This document shows, piece after piece, positions 33,610 through 46,456 of a stretch of DNA of 64,000 nt (the stretch's first letter is position 1; the number at the start of each line of letters is the position of its first letter). The notes under the pieces are model-generated. The model ran no database searches and was not told the origin of the DNA. It worked only from the letters and a program-made list of their open reading frames with translations. The position numbers and the translations under genes were made by a program. The stretch covers positions 62,001 through 126,000 of the forward strand of contig VTFK01000302.1 of NCBI GenBank assembly GCA_009617715.1. Reading direction: 5' to 3'. The stretch comes from Plectrocnemia conspersa (Eukaryota; Arthropoda; Insecta; Trichoptera; Polycentropodidae).

Positions 33610-33870
33610 TTCGTTATATCTTGACCTTTCAAATCGGCAGGTGTCACAAGTGACCGGGGGTTGGCGACCGCTGGCCGTTAAAAGGCACCATGTCGGACAA
33701 AATCGTTATCAGCGATGGGACAAATTTGTCGGTTCGCCTAATGGCCCATCTCTGGCCTAATTGATGACACGAAACACGGGACATGAAAATCACTAAGCCG
33801 GCGAGACCTTATTAAGGTACAATTTCGTAAATCTATTGTCCTTTAGCCGATAAGCGTTTTTGTATTTGTC
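33610..33870. other. GC-balanced island 15, candidate conserved noncoding element
   Basis: Dense and non-repetitive: CAGGTGTCACAAGTGACCGG, GGTTGGCGACCGCTGGCC, ATCAGCGATGGGAC, ACTAAGCCGGCGAGACC. GGTGTCACAAGTGACC is an imperfect inverted repeat. No open frame of interest. Confidence 0.45.
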
Positions 33871-35400
33871 TTATATTATTTTAATTTATTTTTTGTCAAT
33901 TTTTATTTATTTCGTCCGGTTCGATTGCGATATTGAGATGTAGTCTGGGACGTTTGCGATAAGGAGGTGGCTATAAATTCTTATAAATTAAATAAAAATA
34001 TGTAAAATACGCTTATGTACATTTTATGTGGTATTTTTTATTTAATGGTTTTTAAAATGTTTGAAAAAGAGAGAAAATCGAAGGTATCTTATACTGTGGG
34101 TTAAATTAAATAAACCTACGCTGAAATTTATGTGGTTTGCGTTATCGGCATTTAATTCCGAATCACAACGAGCTTCATTTTATAACGTAATAAATAGTTT
34201 GCTTATAAATTATGTATCATACATTTTTGGAATATATATAATTAATTGTTGAATATATTTAATTAAATTGCGAAAAAAACATACTTCAAATATAGTTTGA
34301 TTTTATAAAAATATATGAACTATTTTGAATATTATAGTTTGAGTCTTATATTATTTAGGTATAATATTATTTCAATAAAAATAATACTGAATTTTTCTAT
34401 AAAAAATATGGATTAATGTTACGTAATAAAATTTATTAAATTTTGTTTTTCTGTAAACTATAACTCTTTTATAAATAAAGCAATATTAGTATTTCTGATA
34501 ATATCATAAATAGTGAGGTGAGGTGAGGCAGTTAATAGTAGCCCCAAATGTACATAATTTACTTCAAAGCATTTTATAATATTTTTATAATTTTTTAAAT
34601 AATATGAATTTTAGCACAAAGTTTATTATGGAAGTAATTTTTAAATTAAAAAATAATATCCCATTAAACTTTAAAACCCTAAATTCTAAAACCTAGCTAT
34701 CAATGTATTTATTATTGCTGTTATTGTATACTATTAAAAAAGCAATCATAAAGGTGCATATAATTGTTTTAAGTGAATTGTGAATATTTTTTTCTATGAA
34801 AAAGTAATGTAAAAACATGCCACAGTAAAAATCAGCTAATTTTTTTAAATTTTTTCTATTTAAAATATCAATTATTTTTATTTTTTAGTTATTTTGTGAT
34901 AAAAATAATAACCATGATATAAAACATATATATTTTTTTTCAAAAATATGGGGAATTATTTCTAAATATATTTTAAGGTTAAAGATTTAATTAGTAAATA
35001 ATATATAGAAACAATATAATTGATGTTTCGTCGAAATTACTTGAACACATTAATTGCCATAGTGTTCACTGGTGCCCTGCACATACGTATGATGCTGCGC
35101 CACGGTGTGCACCAGTAACCGAAAAAATATGCGTATCATATGGGGTTTTACAATAAATGGCATAGTGTCTTTTAGTCCATTGCATACATAATTTATAAAA
35201 TATTGTTCATAACTCAGTGCGATTTGTTTAAAATTATGCTTGGCAGTTAATGTGTTAATATTACTCTAATTTAATCAATACAATTACCCATTTATACAGT
35301 GTGACAAATATTCTAGTATTTTTTTGTTAAAATCTTATTTTTATGATAATATGAATTTTAGCTCAGAATTAATTATAGAAATAGTGAAAATTTCATAAAA
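33871..35400. other. Very AT-rich stretch with diffuse repeats
   Basis: GATAATATGAATTTTAGC-like words recur near 34,600, 35,345 and (weaker) 36,240, as if a unit of about 700-900 bases had been duplicated and eroded. A patch near 35,060-35,130 (GGTGCCCTGCACATACG, CGCCACGGTGTGCACC) is denser. No gene. Confidence 0.4.
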
Positions 35401-35539
35401 AATAATAACCATAGTTTGAATTGCAAAACTTAACTTAAAATGATTTTATTTATCTTTTTACTAAGCATTATTTCGTATTAATAAAAAAATCAAAAGGAAA
35501 AATGCAAATATTTTTTAATTTAATTTTTTATATGAAAGA

Positions 35540-35835
<296 letters not shown>

Positions 35836-37090
35836 AGATACTATAACTTTTTTATAGATAATAATAAATAAATATATTTACTCACTGTGATAAATATTTT
35901 TCTAAAAATCTCAGTATGGATTTTAACAAAAAAATTATTGTAGAAGAATTGAAATTTTATTTAAAAAAATATATTTTTTTATACAAATCTTTAAACTTTG
36001 TGCAAAATTATTTAATTTAATTAATTTACTACTGTAAAATATTTAATAAAAACAATTATAAGGATGCAATTAAATAACCTTTTTACTATTTTGTGATTTA
36101 TTTTTTAAAATATGAAAAATAAAAATATCGAAATTGTAGATAAAATATTTATGATACCCTATACATCATCTTAGATTTATATTTATGAAGCAAAGTATAT
36201 TGTTTATAGTAGGTAAAAAAAAATTTTTTTTTTGATAATTATATGAATTTTTGAGATAATATGATTCACAATCTTTGTTAATATTTTATGAATTAAAAAT
36301 ATATACTGATTTTATTATTTGGGTTTTTAATTAGAAAATATATTTAATTTTTTTAAATATTATATTTTAAACAGTTTTATTCAAGTTTTTATGCTCTAAG
36401 ACAAGTTTAAAGCACGTTATGATAAAATGTTATAAGAAAAAAAATTTAATCTTTAAAATTCATTTAGTATTTTTTTGTTTGTTTTAAAGAGGATGTTTTT
36501 AAAAATATTCTAATATGTACACATATGTATTATAGTGTTACAAGAACAAGTGTGTGGGTGAATCTTTGTTATTAGCAATAACTCACCTTTGATATCTTAA
36601 CACGAACATTCAATTATCATCACCATTCGGTCGTCTATGTTTATTTTTTCTCAATAGAACTGTTACTTTACATATATCGTACAATGGAATTAACATTTTT
36701 TATTTTATGACACCGCGAGTCTGTATCATTACTCCACTCTAAATAAATAAAATTAATTACTCAAAAGACAATTTTTTAGTGACACCAACAGCAAATTTTA
36801 TTCTGATACCTGGTAGACACAGCGAACCTGTGATCTATGCATCATAACTTTATGTGATAAGAACTGATAATTGATCTCAACATTTCTTATAAATAATATA
36901 TAATAGTTGCATAACTAGATTGTATGAAATAATGATTGTGAAAAACATAATAATTAAATTGATTCTCAAAATAGATAGATGTATAGTAAAAATATGTTCA
37001 ATCTAAACCTTGTTTTAGTTAGTTAGTTTTTTTGCTGTTTATACAAGGCTTTCAAAAAAAAATTAGTTACTTGTATCACTGTGCCACAGA
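35836..37090. other. AT-rich stretch, nothing recognised
   Basis: Continues the diffuse repeat texture of 34-36 kb. A slightly denser patch lies near 36,570-36,640. Confidence 0.4.
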
Positions 37091-37094
37091 GTAG

Positions 37095-37345
37095 TTAGTC
37101 AGGTGTTTGCTTATTAAACAGTCTTAAATGGTGGAGGGTCGCGCGCGCGAGATTTTTGGTGAACAACTTTAAGAAATGCCACAGAGATATGCATAACAAA
37201 TCAGCATCCTCGTCTCCGTTGTCGTCATCATCATCAGCGTCATCAGGGTTGCCATTCTGCTCGCACTTTAATGCCGCATATCTGCCGATTTGCATTTATT
37301 ATAACGCCATTTACGCTCGTTTTACGAGCGGATAATTTTGGTGTC
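37095..37345. other. GC-balanced island 16, candidate conserved noncoding element
   Basis: A trinucleotide-like run (CGTCATCATCATCAGCGTC) gives an Asp-rich minus frame (37,095-37,295). Beyond it, CGCATATCTGCCGATTTGCA and CGCTCGTTTTACGAGCG (a 7-base-arm hairpin) look regulatory. The octamer ATTTGCAT is present at about 37,290. Confidence 0.4.
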
Positions 37346-38080
37346 GATTGAGATATCTATTCCTAGGCTATATAACTATTTTATAGCGTTTTTGTGTATA
37401 CATTTATAAATAAATATACATACAAATAGCTGTTTAATAATATAATACTCACGGTTAACGCGTAAAATTGTAGGTATTAGTTTTGACGCCCTCGAATATT
37501 CTTTCTTATTTACATTATTATCCGTTCAATAGGCAAATGTGAGTTTAATACATATCAAATATTTGTCAAACATGATTTGACGTTTTACATATTGATAACC
37601 GAGAAGAAAAATATCGATTGTCATAAATAATCATAAAAATATTTAAATTATTTTTTGTCGGGACCACCCATAATCGTTTGTGATACTATTGATAATAAGG
37701 ACTTGTGATACTAATTGTTTTATTTGTATCGTCAGCGGCAATAAAATAATTGTGTGTACCAAACTCTTGACGTTGCCTATTTTACTGATTCTCAAATCAC
37801 AATAACAAATAATCTGTTTCCATCCTAACTTATTGAAATTGTAACGTAGGACTATCTCATTAAGGAGGCAAGTTGTTCTACAAAAATTAAAGCTATGATT
37901 ATGCTTATAAATGATGCGAATCTACAATTTGCAAAACTGCAAATATTTTTTTAATATACAGTGATTTATGTTTTAAATGAAAAAAATCTTAAAAACATGA
38001 TTTTTTTGTATTAATATAAATATTTAATTTTTTGAATAAATTTTAATTATTTAACTAATATTTGGGTATCATATATATTA
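37346..38080. other. AT-rich stretch, nothing recognised
   Basis: A few denser words (ACGGTTAACGCG, GACGCCCTCGAATATTC); no gene. Confidence 0.4.
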
Positions 38081-38084
38081 TTTA

Positions 38085-38215
38085 ATACGAAAAAATCATA
38101 AAACTCGAATATATTAGATTTTTTTATATATATATATATATTTTAGAGTTCTTATTTAAAATATTTATGGGCTAAAAATTAAAAAAATATATAGCTGTAT
38201 AGTAAAATTAAAATT
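38085..38215. repeat. Duplicated block B with short (TA)n
   Basis: Shares both flanks with 35,540-35,835 (AATCATAAAACTCGAATA; TATTTATGGGCTAAAAAT) around about eight TA units. Confidence 0.75.
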
Positions 38216-38599
38216 TGTACAATTTATATAGTAAAAAATAAACAAGTCTATTTTTTACAAAATAAGCGAACTTTTTATGGTATTCATGAAATAGTCATAT
38301 AAGTTGGATGTGTTCTAAAAAATATTTAATAAAAATAATAATTAGCTATCTGTAACAGTAGTGCGTAATATACACGTTTATTAAAGTTACAAGTTTGACA
38401 ATTTAATTAAAATGGCTTATTTTCTTGAATTTTTTAAGAATCGTTCCATAGCTTTGTCTAGCGCAAGTTCGATTTAATTATTGCTGTTCTAATTTATAAG
38501 CGAATTATTATTGTTTTAGTTACCGTAGGAAGAATCAGAAGTAGGCGATTTAATACTGCAGTATTTTAGCTTATATACCATTGAGAATAACGTAAAAGT

Positions 38600-38860
38600 C
38601 CGACGCCCCTTCTGTTCTTCATCCTTTGTTGATGATTCTTTATTATTGCATAATACAGATCTGATCGAAATATTTGGTGTGTATAATGAAATAACGTAGA
38701 TTCCAAATCACTCTAATAACTGGCCATACACGCGCGGATCTGTCCGATCGACACTTCCATTCAAAACTCGCTTTGGTTAATCTGAGTTTCCTAACTTGGT
38801 CTAACCTAAATAAAAGAAGCAATACAGTACACTGTTTTCTTACCATTACAAAGAAAAGCA
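38600..38860. other. Denser patch with a dispersed-repeat end
   Basis: CTGGCCATACACGCGCGGAT at about 38,719-38,738 followed by TGTCCGATCG matches the left end of the 40,452 insertion. The rest (TTCCATTCAAAACTCGC onward) does not match it, so this is a solo end or truncated copy. No gene. Confidence 0.5.
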
Positions 38861-39084
38861 TGACTTACTATTTTTTTTATGACATTAAAAATTATTGCTA
38901 TTTTTAAAATCACGATATTTGTTATAATATTTGCTTAGTGAAAATTAATTTTTATGCAGACAATATATTTGATTATATACTGATTAAAATACATTTGAGC
39001 TAAACCAATTAAAATAATTAATAATAAATCAATGATGACAACGAGGTATTAAAATATAAGCTGTTTAATCCATTTCGCCAATCT

Positions 39085-39430
39085 GATTCGCACCTTTAAC
39101 CGCACGTACATTATTTACAAGGTACACCTGGCAACCCTCGTTTTTCGGCGTTAAACGTCCATTGTGTACGTGTGTCGAGGTCGTAAAAATCGCTTCAACA
39201 CTTAACATAAATTAACGTTTCACGACGAAACGTTTTCGACAGTTCACTGATAACGGGGCGTTAAGATATTTGTTAAACGTGAAACGAGAATTAATGCTTT
39301 TGGATATACTTAATATGATTAGAGAAAGGGATACGAACGACAATGGCGATTTAAGCATTTAATACGAATTCCTAAGCCGGAGATAATTCTTGTGTTGCCC
39401 AAAGTAGATTACGTCACACGGGTGTGGCAT
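39085..39430. other. GC-balanced island 17, candidate conserved noncoding element
   Basis: It includes TTTAACCGCACGTAC, CACCTGGCAACCCTCG, TTCGGCGTTAAACGTCC and AACGTTTCACGACGAAACG, an inverted-repeat-like word. The Runx-type core AACCGCA is present. No open frame of note. Confidence 0.4.
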
Positions 39431-40335
39431 GGAAGAAACAATTCATTTGATCAACTAGTAAAAGTGATAGCATAATTTGTTTTAAGAGTCATTCACCTTA
39501 AAGTACATAAAATCTTAGTTTCAAATTGAAGATTTGATTAATACAGAGTTTTTATTAAAACATGTAAACAAATCTTTATTATAATATAAGATATATAATA
39601 TAATATTGCATGCAATCACTCTGTATATAAATATATTTTATTGTCCATAAAGTCTGTAGAAATGTGCACAAAAATATACATATGCATTTATATTTTTTTA
39701 TACACCTGCTGACCCAAATGATACTCAAGCAGTCAATAAAATACCAAATTTATCACACTCTTCAGTCATTTGTTGTGAAAAAAAGAGATGGGTCCATTAT
39801 TTATTTATAATAAAAAAACTCACACATTGATAGCTATTAGCCGTATGTTAATAAAGTATAAAATAGATAACACATTAAAAGGCTAACAATTTGCATACAT
39901 TATTTTACAGGCCATTAAACATTTATTGTCAGATTTATCGAACATAATAAAATTCACGCGTGTGGGGTCATTTTTTTTAGTGAATGTAAAATATAAATTG
40001 TTTTATCATTGCTAATGTGTTGATTATTTAAAATATTTTTTTAATTTTAATTTTTAAAATAAATTAATTGCAATTTGTATAAAACCAATAGTAAGGCAAA
40101 AGGTCATATTACTCAAAAGGTATTATATGCTTTAATAGTTTATTTAAATTGATTCTATCGGTGTTTTTTAAATTATTGGTTAAAAATCAAATTAAATGCA
40201 TTTAAAAAATACAATGATATTTAATAAAAAAAATCAAATACAATTAAAAAATTCTGTCTGGCAAAAATAGTTTGTATAAAATATTTTAATTTTATTTTAT
40301 TCAAATATCTATTATTTCTTACTTTTTTCTTTAGG
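39431..40335. other. AT-rich stretch, nothing recognised
   Basis: No gene or shared repeat recognised. Confidence 0.45.
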
Positions 40336-40339
40336 GATT

Positions 40340-41890
40340 TTTTAAATCGAGCTATGAATTTCCAAATTTTTTGATCGCCATTATGAAACAAGATGGCGGC
40401 TTAGACTGGCTAACAAATTTAGCCGAGATATTCACAAGTTTTATGTTAAACGCTGGCCATACACGCGCGGATTTGTCCGTCGCGGTTGTCTGGCGGACAA
40501 ATCCGACCGTGTGTGGTGAGAAAAGACACAGATTTGTATATCCACCGTTTGTCCGTTGTCCGTGTTCAAAACGAACGGATCGGATAAGGACACGCAGATC
40601 TGAACGTTCGAGTGTGTGCGCGAAAACGACTGTTTACAGTATTTTTTGTTAAAATTTGTCCCTTTATTAATTTGCGCTTAAACACAACAGTTGCTTAATG
40701 TCCTCGAATTTATATATAATTTACATATATTATAAAAAAATATCTTTTAAATTGAAATTCAATTTTAAATACTACTTGAAAACGTTTGTTACATGAAAAA
40801 TTCTTTAAAAAAATAAAAATTACTTTTTCACCAAGTTTTTAAAAAAAATTATAAACAGCCGCTATTCTAAAACAATATGATGAATCAGACTAACTAGGGA
40901 ACATAGCAGAAATATTTACAAAACCTATTTATAGAACAAGTATTATAGTGATATGATAAAAACTATGGCAGTTATAGTGTCCTCAAATTTCGTTATTTAT
41001 TACATAAGTAATAAAAAAACATTTTTTTAAATAAAATTTAATTTAAGTTTTTATTAGTTTAAGTTTTTTACTTTTTTTCTAGGATTTTTTTTGTTTTTTA
41101 AATTAACAAATGTTTTTTAATAACCGCCATTTTAAAACTACATGGCGGCTGAGACTATCAAACTAAGTCGAGATATTCACACAATTTATTTTTAGAACAA
41201 ATTTAATGTTTATATTAATATTACTACGGAATTTTTCTATATTTTTTATTAGACGCCATTTTAAAACTTGTTTTTATCTTGTTGACGGGTCAAACTGGCT
41301 AACAAATTTAGCTGAGATATTTAAAATATATTTTTGGAATGAGTTTTTTGTTGATATGATAAAAACTACAACTTTGAAATCTTAAATTATGTCATATTAA
41401 ATGTTACACAAATAATAAAAAATATAAAAAAGTGAATAAAAAAATTTAAATGAAATATAATTTCTTACTATTAAACTTTTTTTATTTTACTTTTCTCAAT
41501 GTTTTTTTTTTATTTTTTTTGATAGCTGCCATTTTAAAACAGGATAGCGGCTTGGACTTGCTAACAAACTAGGACAAGATTTTAAAAATATACATGCTTA
41601 ATGTTCGTAATATTAATACTACGACAGTAAAATTTTCATTGTATTTTTTTATATTTTACATAAATATTAAAAAATTATAGAAAAATATGTTCAATAATTT
41701 TAATGTAAAATATAAAACGTTTTTCACATTTTTTACATTTTTTAATCAAAGTTACGATTTTTTTTATTAGGCGCCATTTTGAAACAAGAAAACCGATTAA
41801 ACTGGCTAACGAACCTAGTGAGATATTTACAATATATTTTTAGAATTTATATGATTAAAACTCCAGCAGATATCAAGTCCTTAAAATCGC
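40340..41890 (+). repeat. Degenerate array of six related units
   Basis: A block reading CGCCATTTTAAAACAAGATG, then GCGGCTTGGACTGGCTAAC, AAATTTAGCCGAGATATT and a T-rich tail recurs at about 40,376, 40,858, 41,125, 41,252, 41,526 and 41,772. Unit spacing varies from about 130 to 480 bases. The opening CGCCAT...ATGGCG is an inverted repeat in the best units. Units also share AGAACAAGT/TATGATAAAAACT words downstream. Their order and orientation are constant, indicating tandem duplication followed by decay. Confidence 0.75.
40452..40640 (+). mobile_element. GC-rich insertion inside array unit 1
   Basis: This 190-base block (CTGGCCATACACGCGCGGAT ... GTTCGAGTGTGTGCG) interrupts the AT-rich unit. 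It folds on itself: GGATTTGTCCG pairs with CGGACAAATCC, and CCATACACG with CGTGTGTGG. Its first 30 bases recur at 38,719. It looks like a small non-autonomous element, with the right boundary uncertain. Confidence 0.55.
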
Positions 41891-42640
41891 TTCTTTGCAT
41901 CAAATATTGTTTTTAAGAAATCAATCTAATATATGATGCCAAATAGTTGCATATTTTTTTCAAGTTGTACATATTAAAAATATATTTAATTTATTTAATT
42001 GTCTTATATTTATAGCGGATCATATTTTTGACCCTAGGTAAAATTTAGGACCAAAACGGTTGTATAATATTTGCCGGTAGAGTAGTAAAGGTCTGGTAAA
42101 AGTTTCAGAATCTTTAATTAATGCCTCTCTAAAAACTCATCGTAATATTGTATTACCTTTTTAATGAAACAATATCATGTTTACCGTGTAGATCTTTATA
42201 AACAAAACCAGTGTGGTCGCCTGCCAATTCGGATAAAGTAAACAAATGGCAATACTGATTGACGCAATACGTAATGCAATAAAATATTTAGTGAAGTAAT
42301 TTTGGCAACAGTAATTAGCGTTAATGGATTTTAAAAGTTCGTGTCGCCATTATAGTTTATAAGTTTTGTTGCTATTCGGATTCTCTGGTGCTCCAAATAT
42401 ACCGATTTATATGGTGTTTTTGTTTAGAAAACCACCTTTGTTCGAGGATTCAAGGATTCAAAAAAAGGACGAAGCTTATTTTGTGATTCGCATACATAAC
42501 CTTCTATATTTTCATAGATGTTATTATTTATAAAAAAAATTGAATAATTTTTGAGTGCCACTGTATTGCAATTAGTCCGACTGTTCCTAATGACTCTAGA
42601 ACGTTTTGAAATCACGCACTAAGCTTCAGCACACCCTGTA
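41891..42640. other. AT-rich stretch with unclassified denser words
   Basis: No gene. A patch near 42,215-42,260 (GTGTGGTCGCCTGCC, AATGGCAATACTGATTGACG) is less AT-rich. A (TTA)n-like run lies at about 42,648-42,668. Confidence 0.35.
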
Positions 42641-42644
42641 TCAT

Positions 42645-43110
42645 GGTCATTATTATTATTATTATTAATTTAAACGCTCGTTTCGTTCGCAGCGACATTA
42701 GCATAAGACGTAGCCAGTTACGATTACCTAGCGTTTAATTAAAGTTAACTCACAAACGCAGGTGGAACAAGGGAAAAAATGCACATACATTATCCTGAGC
42801 TTCGAACCACCGTGTCATTGTTTTAATGTACATCCACACATACCTATGTATGTGTGTTTTTTTTTATTCACATTCTTCCTGCTCGTTCGTAATTGCCGCC
42901 GTTAAAGTGCATTACGATCGTGGATTGTTTTTCACTTTCTTCCTTTTTTATTCAAAGTTTAATTGCTCACGAATCCGTTATGGATGTGTGTTTTGGATAA
43001 TTGATATTGTGATGATATCGCCGAATAGGGAAGTGATGGTGATCGAGCGTCGAAAGTCTGCAGGTGCGAAATTTAATAAATGTGTTGTTCGTCCGTAAGG
43101 TGAAAGGATT
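42645..43110. other. GC-balanced island 18, candidate noncoding element
   Basis: It includes CGTTTCGTTCGCAGCGAC, AGACGTAGCCAGTTACG, GTAATTGCCGCCG and GTGATCGAGCGTCG. A 90-codon plus frame (42,826-43,098) begins in a GT-rich tract and is not recognised. Confidence 0.35.
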
Positions 43111-43424
43111 GCTCGAATGGCGTGTAAAATTTGTTAATTACTATTAATCTTGTGGTGTATTATAATAATGTATGAATAATAGCACAATTATTTTATGTAA
43201 TATTATTTTTCATAGTCGACATAACATAAGGAATCAACATAGAGAAGACCGATGCATATGTTAAAATATTATAGTAGGTAGAAATTAAGCGGTAAACAAT
43301 TATATTTTACAGCAAATTTTGTAATGGATTTTGCAATACCATTAAATGCAAACTGCAACACTACAACATTTGTTTTTTTTAATTTCATCGATGTTATTTT
43401 TTATAAATTAAAAAAATGTTTCAG

Positions 43425-44040
43425 AATGTACTAAAGCCATATCTGGACAAGTGGCACCATGTTTATGCTGACAATTTTTATAATTACGCTTCACTCGCAA
43501 AATATTTTTTTAGGAAAAATAGGGGTCCGCCTGAATCTCTCAAAAATATAAAATTAAGGCCACTAAAGATGAAACATGCCTGAATAGATGAAACGCATGC
43601 AGAACGCCTGCCTTTACAATATATAAGCCTCAATGTATAATGGATTATAATAAATATTTGAAAGTTGTTGATCGGGTCGATCACTACCTAGTTACCAATA
43701 TTTCGAAAAACAATGGAATAAACAAAAAAGGTTTTTGTTTATTTTTTTCAATGCGCATTGTTTAATTTGTTCCGTGTCTATCAAAATCTGAATCATAACA
43801 ACGAAATTAAATTCAAAGATTTTCTTTTGAGTAACGCTAAAGGATGGATGCAGAATTCAGTGGAATCTATCATTCCACCGTGCTGTCGAACCACCAGATA
43901 AGCTTTTGGATAAGCTGAAAAATCATCAATCAATAAAAATAAAAAGTGCGTGTTTGTTCTACACATGCAATAAGAAAGATACAGCATATTTGTGCAGAAG
44001 TTGTGAAATTTCTCTTCATATTGAGTGTTTTTATACGTAG
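43425..44040 (+). pseudogene. piggyBac-like transposase remnant, copy B
   Basis: Successive plus-strand frames show WHHVYADNFYNYASLAKYFF (about 43,450-43,510), holding the second conserved Asp. Then come MDYNKYLKVVDRVDHY (about 43,636-43,688, third Asp block) and NNGINKKG (about 43,710). The Cys-rich C-terminal domain follows (about 43,945-44,035) with the C..C..DT.YLCRSC...H.EC spacing that marks piggyBac zinc-binding tails. Frameshifts and stops separate the pieces. Everything upstream of the second Asp is missing. Confidence 0.8.
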
Positions 44041-45130
44041 CAAAAAATGTGAATGGTGTAAATAAAAAAAGTGCAAATAATAAAAATAAATATGATATAT
44101 ATTTATGGTGTATAGTGTGTGTGGTTTCTAAGTGTAATGATGAAAATAAATGTGTCCGTGACAGTTGTGAGCAGAAAAAGGACGCCGAAAAATTTGGTGA
44201 GTGCAAATTATATTATATTATAAACGGATATTTTTTTATAAATCGTTTATAAAAAAAATATAGATGCATTTAAACATACATATTATTAAATTATAACTAA
44301 CTGGTTTGTAACCATAGCAGCCATTTTCAATTTACACGAAATTTTAGGAATGAAAAAAATATATTTATTCGTTCATGATTTTATTTCCCAGAGGTTCTTT
44401 TAAGCGCAATAATATAATTATTTAGACGAAAATAATTTATCTAATTTATTAATCTCTGAATCATTTCTGTTTTCCAAATTGTGAGGAAATATTAAAATAA
44501 GAAACACCCGTATAAATGTTCGCAAGTTAATGGATGATATTTTTTGGAAGTTCTTTGATTACTGTGTTCTCTAATTTATTTACATATACCGTAATGTTTT
44601 TACTTTTTAATTTTCTAAGTATATACAGAATTTCAGGTTGAAAACCTTTGTTAATTGATGTGCTATCAATCGCTGATATATCGATTTCTTTTGATTTGAT
44701 TAATTTTATGTTTACCTAGCCAACAGTTTTGACCAAGAAAATTTATTTTTGTTCAAGGAATGTAACATAAAATATTATTTTTTAGATGAAAATAATTATT
44801 ATGGTTCATACATTTCAAAAAAAAACACTGCAACACAGTGGGATTAAAATTTAATTTATTATTTATTTGCTATTATATAGAAATAGTATACTACAATATA
44901 TCATTATCACATAGAGGCAAACTTGATAGTATATTAGTCTATATTTTTAATAAACGAAAATGGATGACTCAGGACTCAAACAATTTACTTTCAAGACTCA
45001 TACACGAGTCCACGGGCGTTAAGGTGTTAAGTTAAATTATAGTCTTCTCTCTATCTTATTATATGTTAGTTGGTAGTAATGTTGCTAGTGGTAAAGCTTA
45101 TAAATAATATGCAATAATACCGGTATTAAA
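43425..45130 (+). mobile_element. piggyBac-family transposon, copy B (5' part missing)
   Basis: It is the plus-strand counterpart of 17,545-19,640, aligned over coding and about 900 bases of 3' noncoding sequence with frequent small indels. Shared landmarks include GGACGCCGAAAAATTTGGTG (about 44,180), TTTTTTGGAAGTTCTTT (about 44,540), GCAACACAGTGGGAT (about 44,830) and GAGTCCACGG next to TTAA (about 45,010-45,035). Similarity stops near 45,128. Confidence 0.75.
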
Positions 45131-46340
45131 AATTATTATTATTATTATTTTAATTAATTTATTGAAAAAATAACCGAGTACCGTTTGCATGATTTATTGA
45201 GGCAATGATTCATGTTTATTGAGGCAACTTTTGCTTCGATTTACTCAATACTTTAATTATATATTATTTAAATTAAAATAATTTCATTTTTTATATATAT
45301 AAAATTAAAAGATTTTCGAAAATTCAGGCGCCATTTTTTTTTTGGAACAATAAATCTAGAACATCATCTTTGATCGATTGATTCAGGATGCCTTCTAGAT
45401 TTTTATATCACTCACCAATTTATTTCAATAAAATATATTACTCATTATTTTTTGTCAGTTACGATTATCCAAAAAAAATTGTAAATCGGTTTATTCAAAA
45501 TTTTTTTAATTATTGCACATTTAATATGAATTTTAAAATATTGCAGTAGTATTTATTTTTGAAAAATGTAACTCTTGTATACTTATTTATATTTCTGCTC
45601 ATGATAAATATAACATTAATTAAATTTGAGTTAAAAATGTTTATGTAAATATTATATAATACAAATACGTAAATACTGCATAACTCTTTTAGTCCCAAAC
45701 AATTTGGCCTAACAAAAGCGTTTTTTTTTATTTGAATTTTAAAATAAACTTTTTTTGTGTACTCTCAATTATTTGATTACAACAATAAAATAAAATATCT
45801 ACTTCATATTTATTTACTTAAAAAATAAAATATAAATCAAATTTGATAAAAAAACATTTTAATTATTACTTATTTTTTGTTGGTAACAAAAAATAACATT
45901 ACATTATTTTACAATGAAAAAGGTTTTATTTAAAAATAAAACATACATTTCGCGCAAGTTTTTTATTTAAATATAATAGTAGAAAGAATATCGTGTAAGC
46001 ACTGTTTCTATTTTCATTTCGCCAGCCATCCCTATCATTAAAAGGATGTGTTCAGTTCTTTGTTAGATTATATATTTACTGGGTACAGTTAAGTTTGCAT
46101 GAGATAAAGCAAATATATTCCTTTTATGTTGACATAAAAAATTACAAAAATATCAAACATGTAAAATTAAATTAAAAAAATTATCGACCGGCTATATTTT
46201 TTGCATAGGTAAGGTAGGCCGATATTTCGGCCCCCTTGGATATTATTCTACTTTTATATCTTACCCTGATAACACTACTTTCAAGCAATATGGGCTTCGT
46301 TGTTTTCATAGTTCTAAGCCATGGAGATATCGTTTTCAAT
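45131..46340. other. AT-rich stretch, nothing recognised
   Basis: A patch at 46,195-46,260 (AGGTAGGCCGATATTTCGGC) is an imperfect palindrome. No gene. Confidence 0.4.
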
Positions 46341-46341
46341 A

Positions 46342-46456
46342 AATAAGATGTACGGATTTTAAAAATCGGTACTACCGGTATTTAATTTTGTAATACCGGT
46401 AGTACCAAAGGTAATTTTTTCCTTAATACTGGTATTACCGTTATTGAAATCTCTAG
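46342..46456 (-). mobile_element. Solo hAT-like end
   Basis: Read on the minus strand it starts TAGAGATTTCAATAACGG and carries repeated TACCGGTATT-type words, a layout typical of some hAT termini. GGTACTACCGGTATT (46,368-46,382) and AATACCGGTAGTACC (46,392-46,406) form a perfect 15-base-arm hairpin. No opposite end was found nearby, and it abuts a LINE relic. Confidence 0.45.

Noticed and set aside
37095..37295. Asp-rich minus-strand frame as an acidic protein exon
   Set aside because: The Asp run comes from an ATC/GTC-type simple repeat and no splice sites or family are evident.
42640..42670. (TTA)n-like run as a functional element
   Set aside because: A simple microsatellite of about seven units with no associated feature.
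43793..44206. 137-codon minus-strand frame as a membrane protein
   Set aside because: It is the antisense of the piggyBac transposase tail on the plus strand, which explains its apparent hydrophobic content.
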